A stretch of DNA of 64,000 nucleotides from positions 10,372,501-10,436,500 of the forward strand of contig JAFREQ010000014.1 of NCBI GenBank assembly GCA_025331565.1, read 5' to 3'. The position numbers and the translations under genes are program-made. Each line of letters starts with the position of its first letter. Positions within the stretch are counted from its first letter, which is position 1. This DNA comes from Holacanthus passer. Its lineage: Eukaryota; Chordata; Actinopteri; Pomacanthidae. The notes below the pieces were generated by a model that did no database searches, was not told where the DNA came from, and saw only the letters and a program-made list of their open reading frames with translations. Shown one piece after another: positions 1-11,446 of this stretch.

Positions 1-2984
1 TGTAAAAAAAAAAGAAGTACATATTAAAACAATCCCAACCTTTCTGGCTTGAGACTCCAACAAGAAGTGTCTTCTTGGGGCTCTCATCTCATTTTTTAGA
101 TGTTTTTTCTGATTTATCTCATGACTCTTTGGAGGGGCCCGACCCCTAACTTGAGAACAACTGGACTTAACTACCTAACAGCATATAAAATTTTTGAAAT
201 TTGAACAGTGAAATGTTACTTCATCAGCATTAATGATGATAATGTAATATATAGTATTATCAATCAGTCAATAGGTCCATTTTTCTTTTCCAATTGCTAT
301 TTTATTTTTACATTGTTGTGTTGCTACTTTTTCTTACATACAGAATATCAGTACTGCCTAAAGTACATTGCAACAAGAGGAATGAACCAGCCCTAAAGCT
401 CTCTGATCCTCACCCTCAGCTGAAACCTGGCAGCCACAAACCAGCTGCTTCCAGGCCCTTAAAGCAGTCCAGAGGCTGATCTAAGCCTCGGTGTATCTCG
501 AAGTGAGTCAGATCTCCAGAGACCACGAGAGGGCCCATCCATCACAGTCAGAGATAGTAGAGTATACTGAGAGCTGACATAAGGGCAACATTTCACTCTG
601 ACAGTCCAGGACAAGTGCCAGTCTGCTGCCAAGGATATGCCAGCTTTTACTGGACGGCTTCAGCCAGCCGCAACACAACTATTGTTCAAATATGGCGTGA
701 AATCTGGTGTTCTTCACCAAGAAAATGTTTTCATTTCGATGCCGACGGTCTCTCGCAGCTTTTTGACATCGGCTTGGCAATCATTAAGTCTAAAATATGG
801 AGCTGGTGAACTGGTGTCACTATTTCATGCAGGGTGGTGTGTGCAACAAAGGCTGGAGAAAATGGCAGAGCTCAAATATACAAGCACATACGCCCGCCCG
901 TGATGTGTACCTCTGAGCGAGCCCTCATCCTGTCTTGTCAAAGCTTTGACCCAGAACCTTTGCATACTGGCGATATTACTCTGATGTAACATGCTAATAT
1001 CAATAATACAAAAGTTATTGAAGTGCTGTCCATCCCACCCAAGCTGAAATCAAGATAGCTGCTTTTTCCAGGATTTAACATGGCAGGAAATTGAAAGCCA
1101 GAGACGGACTCACAGGGGCTGCAGAGTCTTTCAGACATGGCTGCGGGGTTTGGAAGAACACACAGGATGAGCTGGCTTTGACCTCAGTGACATTTAGACA
1201 AGACGAGAACATCAGAAAATTTCGGAGATGAAACTGGTAGAAAAGATGTGACAGTGTTTTAAACTAATTTACTCGGACATCATACAGCTTGTTCATGCTG
1301 CACTGCTACACTCATTACACACTCGGAAACCAGAGCACATGCTTCAAGTGTGTGTCAGCGATCTCACTATCACCAGCAGCGACGATCATGACTGTTCAAT
1401 CAATGAGTCACGATTTCAGTGAAGCATGTGTCACTGAGTGTATGCTGATTTGTTTGGACGCCTGGGATGTGGAGGTAGTCTGGTCATTTGCTTTTACATG
1501 AGTGTCTGTTTATGCCACATAAACTGTCTCTTACATCCTGTCGATGAGCTCATCGTAGTATCAAATCCTCAATTTGTACGGTAGCATGCACATTATTTCA
1601 ATGTGTGTCAGTGTGGGTTCATGGTTCAACACAAAATGTCAGGTCGAAGTCACGAAGGAAAATGCATATTTCGTTCATAACGGATTTATTGTCTGTTAAG
1701 GGTTAATTTTCACATTTTTAAACGTGCGTTATTAAAGGCTGCAACTAACAATTATTTTCATAGTCTGACAATTATTAATCACAATAGGTCTATTTATCAT
1801 TTTCCCAGAGCCAAACAAATTTAAGTTGCTCTTTTTTTTTTTACCAAAACCCAAAAATATTATTTTACTATCATATTATATGACAAAAAAGTATTAGATC
1901 CTCACATTGCAGATGCTGAAACTAGAAAATGTGATATCTTTAGTTTCATGATCCACAGATGATAAATCCTACTGACCTACGTTTCATCTAGCGCCACCAT
2001 CTGACTAAAGTATCAATTTGTCCAGTACTTTTCTTTATGACCAAATACCTGACAAACTAATGACATTTGCATCAGCCTCAGTTGTGTTTATTGCAAAAGA
2101 GGTTTTTTCCCCCCTAATTCATATATACATTGCACTTGGTTCTACGAGGGTCACAGACGGGTACCCAAAATGAAAATAAAATATTGTAATTACAATAAAT
2201 AATCCAAATACAGTGTGTAACCACAGACAGAACTATGAGTTAGATGTTTTTTTAATATATTTCTTTCTTTTATTGACACCCCCCACTCTCACTCAGACAT
2301 ATTCGTAGACACCCAGCAGACAGGTATCCACTGGGTTTTAAGGGTTTAATATTTTGTATAGAGGCTGTATATGGGTTGTTGTTGCTGTTTGTGCCAGGAG
2401 TAATAGTCCCTGTCTGAGCCCCTTGATGTCTGCTGAGTTCACTCGGGTTGGTACTGGAGAGACTAGGACTGGTGGGGGTGACCACCATGCTGGAGTCCTA
2501 CCTCCCAGTGTGTGTGTGTCTGTAGTACAGAATGCCTGGGACTAAACCGCATTTGATTTTTATATGCTTGTGGCTAACAGGAGCCAGATGGAGCTGCCTC
2601 CAGGGAGCTTACCATCGAAACAGCCATTTATTTCTCTTTTTCACTCTCTTTAATGAGATGTGTGCATGCGTGCTTACATACATACTTGTGTGAATGTACG
2701 TTGTTCAAATAAAAGCAGCCCGTAAGTCACAGCATTTTCGATATTTCTCTATCAGTTTATAAAGCGGGAATAACTTTGCTTTCTTGTTTAGCAGCGCCAA
2801 AGACGTGATATGTCCTGTTTAGATGACACACAGAGTGAGGAGATCCATGATTTCATCACATGAAGATAAATGAGAAACAATAGATCAGGGTGTCAGAGCT
2901 CTGAGGACTCACAGTTCTCTGGGCCGTCAACCTCGCCCTGACACACATCATAAAGCCTCAGAGAGAGGCTTCACACACACTCAG

Positions 2985-3015
<31 letters not shown>

Positions 3016-6000
3016 TAACAGGCAGTGAGAAGGTCAAAATCCTTCGGAAAAAGTAATCTTGACATTGTGAATGTTGTGATTTCATCAGCTCATCACCAGT
3101 AACGACAAGCAGGATATTAAATTACTGCACGCAGTTTTCAGGCTGTTTCCTTCGGAACATTTACATGCTGTACATACATATCGAAAAAGTGAGCAGAAAG
3201 CAAAAGAGCAGCGATCGGGAAAGAAGGGAGAGTGTTAATTGAAAGCGAATGTGTCTGTGCTGGCTGCTGGTCAGAGATGGGCCGGGGTCCCAGTTGGCTT
3301 CCACTTCAAAGGCCCTACCCGCCTGTCTCGAGCGCACCTGCAGCCGGTTAAACCCTGCTCTCATCACTCAGGGCGTGGAAGGACCTCTCCTACAACTTAA
3401 GAGCCCTCACCACAAAGACTTTTGCCAAAGGGCCATAATGGCCTGCGCTCAAGAATTCAACCTAAAACACCAGGTAGCCCATACAGCTTTCTCTACAGAA
3501 CTGAACGTCAATCACACGATGTGAGTGCTCCACAGCAGGATCCCTGCAGCCTCACTCACAAGGTCTATGCCACCCCCGTGACAGGTCACACAGGGCTCAT
3601 ATAACCACCACAATACAGTCTAAACTGAGGGTTTCATGGACCTGGGAGTATATACAAATTAGTCACAGAGAGAGACATTCAGGAAGTGTTCTGTTCTTGT
3701 GTTAAGGTCAATCAGTAATTTGCAGAGGTATAAAACTGCGTGTGGAGAAACTTTTGAGAGTCATTTCTCATATCCTGACATATCCATATTATGTCTGACA
3801 CTGATTTTGTTTTTGCCTGGAATAAACATTTGGCTCGCGATCAATCCCTTATGACCATCAATGATTGTGTTTTGCTTCTCTCTCAATATGCAAATAAACA
3901 CATAGCTCACTTTCGTAATAATTCCACTCAGCCAGCTCAAAACATTCACAATAGATTGCATCCAGTCAGCTAGTTCATTCAAGATGATAGGCCATAATTT
4001 AGATGTGGTGCAGTATGTATTTTTCTCACTGGAAAGACTGTGTCCCTGGCCATATCCATGTGCCATCTGCGGAATTGGATTCACATCTGCATTCTTATCT
4101 GTCCAGTTGTGACAACATTACCTGAGATTTATTTTAACGTCAGGTCTGACTGACCAGGACCTGACTGAATAAACTTCACATTTCTCAAGGAAAAGCCCAG
4201 CTCATGCAGCATACACTCAGTCTGAGTCTTAAATCACCCTAAAAGGAGAGAAATGTGAAAGTAAGGTAAGGTTTATGAGACTAAACAAACACCAAAGAGG
4301 CTTAGGACTGAATCTGAACCACAGTTTCTTGTATGTGCTATGTACAGTAATCAAAGCGCAAACATGCACATACAGACAAAACCAATATCAGAGTCCTGCG
4401 CCTTAAGCCCTCTTTGATAAGATAGCCAACAAGACGCCTCTTTGTTTTTACCACCTGGACAAGAGTCAAGCCTCTTTTTTTTCTGATGTGTCTGATGTAC
4501 TGCTGTATTTTAAAAAGATTATTGCTCATTGATTTTTTTTTTTTTTTCACCACTTGGGTGCAGCGCAACAAGCTGTAAACACATCATCGCCTTCTAAAAT
4601 TATTATGGTGAACGTCCATTTACACATCGAGCAGACACGGAACAACATTAACATTCATTTTGAGCCATGTTCTCTTCTCTCTACCGAGGCTATCAGGCTG
4701 ATTTAGTAAAGCTGCAGGGCATAAAAACAAAACAGTGAGGTAGAAGATGCTAAAAGGTTGTGCAGAAATGAGCAGAGTCGGATGATAATTCTTTATGGGT
4801 TTGACACGATGAGCATCAATGTCCACACAATAATTTGATCCACTGTTAAAGGCAGAATTAGTAGGATTTTTACTAAAAACAATGTTTAGACGAATACAAA
4901 AATCATCCCTCTCAATCATCACTAGAGATGTGTGGTTGCGTCTGTATCTGCAGAGACAAAGACATATGCATGGATTTTCTTTTTTTTGTTGTTGCTGTGT
5001 TCAGGACATCAACCTTTGGGCAGTGGGTATACATTTTTACCCTGCAGCCAATAACAGTGCACAGGGTGTGAGGGTGGCGACCAGGTGCCAGATCGTAAGT
5101 GACAAATCATACTGATTCTGCATTTAATATAAAAATCGTGACGTGAGCAGCTCTACGGTTCAACCCAAACATAACAAAATGTATTGTATTGATTTGCCAT
5201 TCACCTCTTCTGATTTGAATGGGAAAAACAGGAAGAGTAAGGAAATATGATGCATGTTGGGAAAAAGCAAGAGAAACATTGACTGTCTTGTTTTCCTGCA
5301 GAAAATGACGCCAGTTGAGTAAAATTTGTTGTCAGTCAACAGCCTCTTGATTGTATGGCATTATGAGAATATTCTGCTGACAGACTGTAATGATTACAAG
5401 CATCACCACCCTGACAAAAATAACTCATTTTTGCTTTCATTTGCACATACAAACACTCACAAACACAACCGCTCACACACAAGTTCCTCAGCCCGAGTCT
5501 GAATCCTAAAATAAATGGTTAACCTTGTGGAGATCCGCTTTTTAACCCCAAATGGGAGGTGTGTGTTTAAATTCCTGTCATGTTGTTTTGATTGCAGTCC
5601 AATGTTCTGGTGCGGCCTACAACATGAGAAACATGCGTACCTGCCAGGACTAATTATAATGTTTTCATGACAATTTTTCACTCAACTCTTGAATAAATAA
5701 ATACAAAACACAACTTGGGAAGCTGTTCTACCATTGATTTCAGTCTTGGTTTACAGGTCGACTCACTCCTTTATCCTGTGTAAAAAGTGGACAGACAGAA
5801 AAGAAGGATTAACTGTTTCAGAGTTCAATTCACTGATTCACCCTTCGCTGTGCTACCTCAGCCAGCCACCATGTGACCGGCTGCCCATGACCTGCAGTGT
5901 ACGTCACACAGACAGTTCCCCACTAAAACAGGAAACTACTCAGCACAAACTCAGTTCCACCAAGAAGGAGCAAGGAGACGCTGTGCTGTAAAAATGACCA

Positions 6001-7175
6001 GCATCCATAAAGGTAAATTTCAATTTGGATTCTTTTAAAGCATTAAGCTCATTAGTGTTATAAGTGGAAAGGGGAATAAAAACAGTTGGATTAAAGCTGA
6101 TCCCAGTCTGTCCCAGATGAAGTATGCTTGATTATTTCTGTCTGTGTGACTGTTTGTATCATTGTCCCAGTATTGCCAGTGAAGCCTGTTTTGTCCTGAG
6201 AAGTGTCTGAGATGTGTTAAACGTCAGAGAGGCCATGCTGCCCCGTATATCCCTTTGATGTCATCTGTATCACCTGCTCTACAGAGTGTGTGTGTGTCTA
6301 TGTGCATCCGTGTGTGTGTGTGTTCATGTGTGTGCATGCTCTGAATTTATCCAGCATGACGGCATCCTCCGGCGACCCAGTAAACATGCTATTATAGAGT
6401 TATCACCATCACATCTACGGACACTTAGTGTGTTCACCGGAGCTATAAAATCTATTAATGACAGGTTATCCTGGGGATAAAGAAAGAAAGGGTATGCAGA
6501 GCTCAATCCTGTAGAAGCCAATCATGATGTAACATAAGGGTACATACTGTAGCATGGATGTGTGTGTGTGTGTGAGCATTTTTTACACCTGCACAAGCAC
6601 AAACCTTCTTTCAATGTACGTGCCTTACGTTGCACCCTTTGCACCGGGGGAAAGTGGATGACAACAGGCCCCGACACCTTGTCTGAAGAACTAGCCAAAC
6701 GTTTCAGAAGCTTCTGGAGTCCCAGTGCCGCTGTGTTTGTTCAAGGCAGTTCATCTCTGTCGGCAGATCTAAATTTACAGGACAATAAATTATCACAGAT
6801 CTGGCTCTCTGGCTTGCATTCATGCATGTGCGCTCACACATGCACACACACATTGTGGCTCGTTTGTCCCTGGAGGACGGTGTATTTTTAGGGTCTGTCT
6901 TGTATTCTGACCTTTCATTAGCTTTATAGATAATGCTGCTGGATTTTCAGCTGATTATTATCTAAACAGCCACTCAGGCCTGGTTCTTTTATCCTCACGG
7001 CCACTTAACATGCAAAAATTGTGATAGCGTCAAAGCCATCTGCAAGAAGTCGTCCTGCGAGAATTTCAATAAAATATTTATAATGGAAACTGTCCTTGTC
7101 AGAGGAAATTTAATAATGGTCATTTGTTCAAACATTTATGTTTACGTTTTCCTCACAAGCAACCTCCTGTCACTA

Positions 7176-7203
7176 CTGTCACTACTCATATGAGTAGTGA
7201 CAG
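7176..7203. repeat. Perfect 28-bp palindrome
   Basis: The half-site CTGTCACTACTCAT is followed at once by its exact reverse complement, with no spacer. A partial extra copy of the half-site (CTGTCACTA) lies immediately to the left. It could extrude as a cruciform or bind a dimeric protein. The function is unknown. Confidence 0.9.
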
Positions 7204-8006
7204 TTGTCCCTAAGAAGCAAAGATGGAAGTAATGAACATCGTCATCGTGCTGCAAAACCTCTTAAGCAGGAGATTAAGGTGAACGGCTGGGTTTAAAAAA
7301 TGTCCCAACTTTTACACTGGGGACCGCTGTTTTCACCCCATCTCCCACCAGCAGTCAACCCTGGTTTCTTTCCATGACCATGATCTTCACCTGACCTTAA
7401 CCAAGTAGTTTTAATTGACTAAACTAAGCATGAATTCAGACTGAAAAAGCCATGATTTAAAACACTGCAGCAACTTGTTGTATAAGGTACTGGTGAGACA
7501 TAAAATAAAATCCATGTAGTCCAGTTTGAGTAACAGATTAATGCGATTAAAGACTCATCAGATGTCAAAGCACTATCCAACAGACAGGATTTTACGTCTC
7601 TGGAAAGTTATCACAAGGGCAACTATTTTATCTTTTCTCACAAAAATCACAAGATAAACAGCAGAATTACATTACAATAACGTCATAAAGTAATCTACAA
7701 GTAATGTGCACTTGCATGTTTATGATTGGCTAACACAGAGCCTTGATGTTGCATTGTGGCAAAAGTACCTGGTTCTACTTTTTCACCAGATGACCCCGTG
7801 ACCCCTGTGCTGCCTGAGCTAAAGTCTGAATGTGATCTGAACTTTAACTGTAGATGTGGCAGCCCAGAAAACGGTTATACTGTATTGGAAAACCTTAATT
7901 AACAATATTGTCCTGCTGATGGGGTAAAGCTCAGAAAACACTCGTATGGGTCATTTTATAAGGCTATAAAGTTTATGGTAGAGCAACTGTTATTACTATG
8001 AGATGT

Positions 8007-8100
8007 AAGTCAAGTCAGCTGTATTTATGTAGCCCAATATTACAAATCACAAATTTGCCTCAAGTGGTTTCACAATCTGTATGCGACAGCCTGTATCCTC
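8007..8100 (-). mobile_element. Tail fragment of a dispersed teleost retroelement
   Basis: On the minus strand the piece reads as a TTTGTGATTTG...ACATAAATACAGCTGACTTGACT tail. This resembles the 3' tail of the LINE-derived element near 24.6 kb, which ends in a GTGATTTG...ACAAATAAAATTGAATTGA pattern. Such tails are common in teleost non-LTR elements. Only the terminus is present. Family assignment is from memory of the pattern. Confidence 0.45.
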
Positions 8101-9523
8101 AGGAAATTAAGTTGGATTTCCCCAACTCCCCTCAGCTGATCTCCTTTCTGTCTTTGTCCTTCTTCCACCTGTCCCTTGTTCACCTGCCCAGTGTTGAGTT
8201 TGCCCGTGTGTGTCCCATCTGTACGGGAACTTGGCCAGGTCTGACGACAGGCTGTCCTCCCCGCTCCGGCCTGCCGGCGGATGGGAATACACGCTGAGCT
8301 CATCCCAGGACTGCCTGACTGGTGACAGCCCACAGCATAATCCCCACAGGGGACACATTACTGGGCCATTAGTCCAACTCTTCCACCTTCACTGCGTGCC
8401 ACTGGCTTGCCCTTGCTTCAGTCAGCCCTTTCCCTTTTCTCCCTGCAACCTTCCTTTCAGTAATAATCCTGAGTGATTAGGATGTATCAACACAAAAATC
8501 AACTAGATTAGTCCAAAACCTCTGCCTCTGTAAATCTCACCTTTATCCCTCCTTCACCCCAGTGCAGCATTTAAACACAGCAAACCCCCGTCAGTACTTT
8601 TCCTCTGAGGAGACGGTTGCCAGATTGGACCTCGTACATCAGGGCAAACTTTTCCTCCAACTGACAAGAAGGCGCTTGACTCTGTTATTGTTTATGAGGA
8701 GAAAGCTGGGGTCAAGTTCACAGGCTGGGAGAGAGACAGAGAGAGAGAAAGAGAGAAAGTCTGTTCCAACTCCAGCCCCATGAGAGAGAGCATAACTCAG
8801 CCATGTTTGTGCTTCCCTAATTCCTTTTGATTTAGCAGAAAATTGTGAGCTGAGCTGGAGCGCAGAAATATTCGCCAGAGCTCAGCTTCTTTGTCTCACC
8901 TCGCGGCCTCTCACAAACCTGTACCCACACTCTGTGTGTTGGTGCCTGTCTCTCAAAATGCTTGAAAGTGTGTGTGTGTGTGTGTGTGTCCCATTCTGAC
9001 ATCAGCTGGCCTGTTGAGCTCTAAGCAGAAATACAAATGTCTCTAAAAGGAGCTTAGCTTTAATGGCAGCTTTGGCATACACGCTAGAGCTGTTTTCTTA
9101 AGCTTTTGATGAAATAGCAGTTTGTGACAGCTATAGCTAATTCTAATAGTTTCAATTCCGATAGGGATTTCCCTGATTTGTTTACTTGTTTGTTAGTATT
9201 ACCAGGTCAGCTGAATTAACTGTGGTGTTCTTAATCCAACATCACAAACTCCCCACAGAAGTTCAAGTCTATGCTGATAAAAAAAAAGACAACAACAGTG
9301 TAAATCGGTGTCCGTAAACAAGTCAAGCAGTCGTTTTTTGAGTTTGTCTTGAAAGTAAGTTTGAATCTGTCAGGAGCCATTCGAGGACAAAGAGAAATAT
9401 CGGGGATTTGATGATGGATGTAAGCTCGCCGCCAAGCCCGAAGACAACCTGAAGACACACACATACACACACGCATGGGAAGAAAGGTAAGGATGGTCGC
9501 TCTCCAGGGACAATGTACAGTGT

Positions 9524-9555
<32 letters not shown>

Positions 9556-10336
9556 GCATGCTTTTGTCGAGCGCTGTCTCAGCACTCGCTTTCTTACACA
9601 TGTGGTTCATATTTAAGCCATAGTGCTGTTCCACTGGACGATCTTGGCTCTGTTCTCCCAGTCCCACATTCCCTGCTTTTTTCTCTGACTTTCATTTCTG
9701 CTGTGCTTTGGGTGGTGCGTTACTCCACTCATGACAAATATTCAAATAAGTATTGGTTAATAATAATAACAACTTAAATAATGTCATAGACTTGCTTTCT
9801 TTATATATATCTTTATCAGAGACAGCACACATTAATTCATATCAACATGATCTAGGTGTGCCAGATTTAGCCAAAAGACTTGGACAGGTTGGTGATAACA
9901 TGAAGGTCTTTATTATGCAGTAATATGTGAAAGGTGGACGTGACAAACAGAAGAAGTACAATCATATACACTGAATGAATGCCATATTCTAATTTGTGTT
10001 GATTTGAAGTATTAATAATTGACAATTAGATTTCTTAATAAATATTAGATAAAACAATATCTGAAAATTAACAATTGCATTTCCAACACGTTGCTGCATG
10101 TTGGATATTCACTGATGATTTCATTTTGCAGCATTTTACATTGAGGGTGGAAAAAACTTTCTGTGTCAAAAAAAATCCTTTATAATAAGAACAACCACAT
10201 TTTTCCTGTGATTTAATTATCCGATTTTACTGGGTTGTAAAATGAAGGCGCCATCATTGAGTATAATAATTTCTGCCTGCGGTTACAGATGAACTCCTCA
10301 CCATAGGACCACAACAGCATCATCACCCTTCACCCC

Positions 10337-10360
10337 AGCACACACACACACACACACACC
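10337..10360. repeat. (CA)n microsatellite
   Basis: Uninterrupted CA dinucleotides just upstream of the large CT tract in the wnt2b 5' region. Confidence 0.9.
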
Positions 10361-10461
10361 TCTCTCCATCCATCCCTCTTTAATATCTCCTTCCTAGTCA
10401 AACTCTGTAACCCCTGCATCTGCCCAATGGGCAAGAGGAGCTGTCAGCAGTGAGCCCTCCC

Positions 10462-10463
<2 letters not shown>

Positions 10464-10500
<37 letters not shown>

Positions 10501-10575
10501 CCCCTCTCTCTTCCTCTCTCGCTCTCCCTCTCTCTCTCTCAGCTCTCTCTCCCTCCCTCCATTCCTCTCTCTCTC

Positions 10576-10609
<34 letters not shown>

Positions 10610-10662
10610 AGCTCTCTCTCTCTCTCTCTCCCTCTCTCCCTCTCTCTCTCAGCTCCCTCTCT
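10464..10662. repeat. Long (CT)n polypyrimidine tract upstream of wnt2b
   Basis: About 200 bp that are almost purely pyrimidine on the + strand, made of (CT)n runs broken by CCT, TTCC and CAG. It gives a spurious Ser/Leu-rich open frame on + and an Arg/Glu-rich one on -. It ends just before the GC-rich wnt2b 5' region. Homopurine-homopyrimidine mirror tracts at promoters can adopt triplex structure and can act as GAGA-type sites. Confidence 0.9.
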
Positions 10663-10674
10663 GTCCACAGCGCA

Positions 10675-11079
10675 CTGATAAAGGAGAGGTCCGGTGCGCG
10701 CATCCGACCCGGCGCAAAGTCACTCAGCCGGCACAACCGCAGCGCAACTCCCGCATCTCCAACCTTTGGCTCCTGCTGGGATTTTGGATCCTATTCGTGC
10801 CTGAGCAGAGACACCCAGGATAGGTGTCGGGGCCGCAGTGTGGAGAGGTGAGGCAGCCCACACTTGTTGCTCCCGTGGGCAGGTACAGCTCCTCAGCGGA
10901 GAGCCCGGTGCGCACATGGCACCGCACGCGCGCTCCTGACGGTCTCTGCACACGGAGCCACACACTGGATACTGGGGCCTGTCTGCTGAATGCTGCTGCT
11001 CCACGTTAAACCTCGTCTCAAAGTTGGGCATTTTTTCTTCTGAAATCTGACTTTTTTTTTTTTTTTTTTTTGGAGAGCC
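10675..11079 (+). promoter_or_regulatory. wnt2b: Putative wnt2b promoter / 5' UTR, GC-rich
   Basis: Base composition changes sharply here from AT-rich intergenic DNA to a GC-rich, CpG-containing stretch (for example GTGCGCGCATCCGACCCGG near 10694-10712). A 19-base T run (11052-11070) lies just before the first ATG of wnt2b. I see no clear TATA box, which fits a CpG-type promoter. The transcription start cannot be fixed from sequence. Confidence 0.5.
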
Positions 11080-11261
11080 ATGCTGGGTTTAAACAGGATT
11101 CTGAGCCACCGGACGGCCCGGGTTCGGAGCTGCGGTTCGCCGGCAGCCAGACTCTCATCCCGGTCTCCTTCGTGCCAAAACCCCGGTGCCAGTTCGAGGA
11201 TTTACTGTGCGTGTCTGTTGCTGCTGCTGCTGGTGACACCCCGAGCAGACTCCTCATGGTG
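11080..11261 (+). CDS. wnt2b: wnt2b coding exon 1
   Basis: Encodes residues 1-60 and part of W61: a basic, Ser/Arg-rich N-terminal extension, then the leucine-rich signal core and SSWW. The donor GGTGAGT leaves phase 2, which matches the single G at the start of exon 2. Confidence 0.92.
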
Positions 11262-11350
11262 GTGAGTCTCCATCACACCTACAGGCCTATACCTGCCTGC
11301 AAGATTTATGACAGATCAAGTTGTCTATTTGCTTAAAGAAGAGACCATGA

Positions 11351-11393
<43 letters not shown>

Positions 11394-11414
11394 TTCTTCT
11401 TGTTGTTTTCTTCA

Positions 11415-11446
<32 letters not shown>

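Larger units (their letters stand above)
1..10440. other. Noncoding DNA upstream of wnt2b
   Basis: I see no supportable gene in this stretch. The open frames are short, lack family motifs and often run through simple repeats. It holds (CA)n near 2985-3010, (TG)n near 6282-6335 and 6560-6575, (GT)n at 8969-8989 and 9518-9556, a short dispersed-repeat scrap near 8007-8100, and a perfect 28-bp palindrome at 7176-7203. It may contain wnt2b regulatory elements, but sequence alone does not identify them. Confidence 0.6.

Noticed and set aside
10450..10851. Ser/Leu-rich open frame before wnt2b
   Set aside because: It is the translation of the CT tract; the minus-strand Arg/Glu frame is its mirror.
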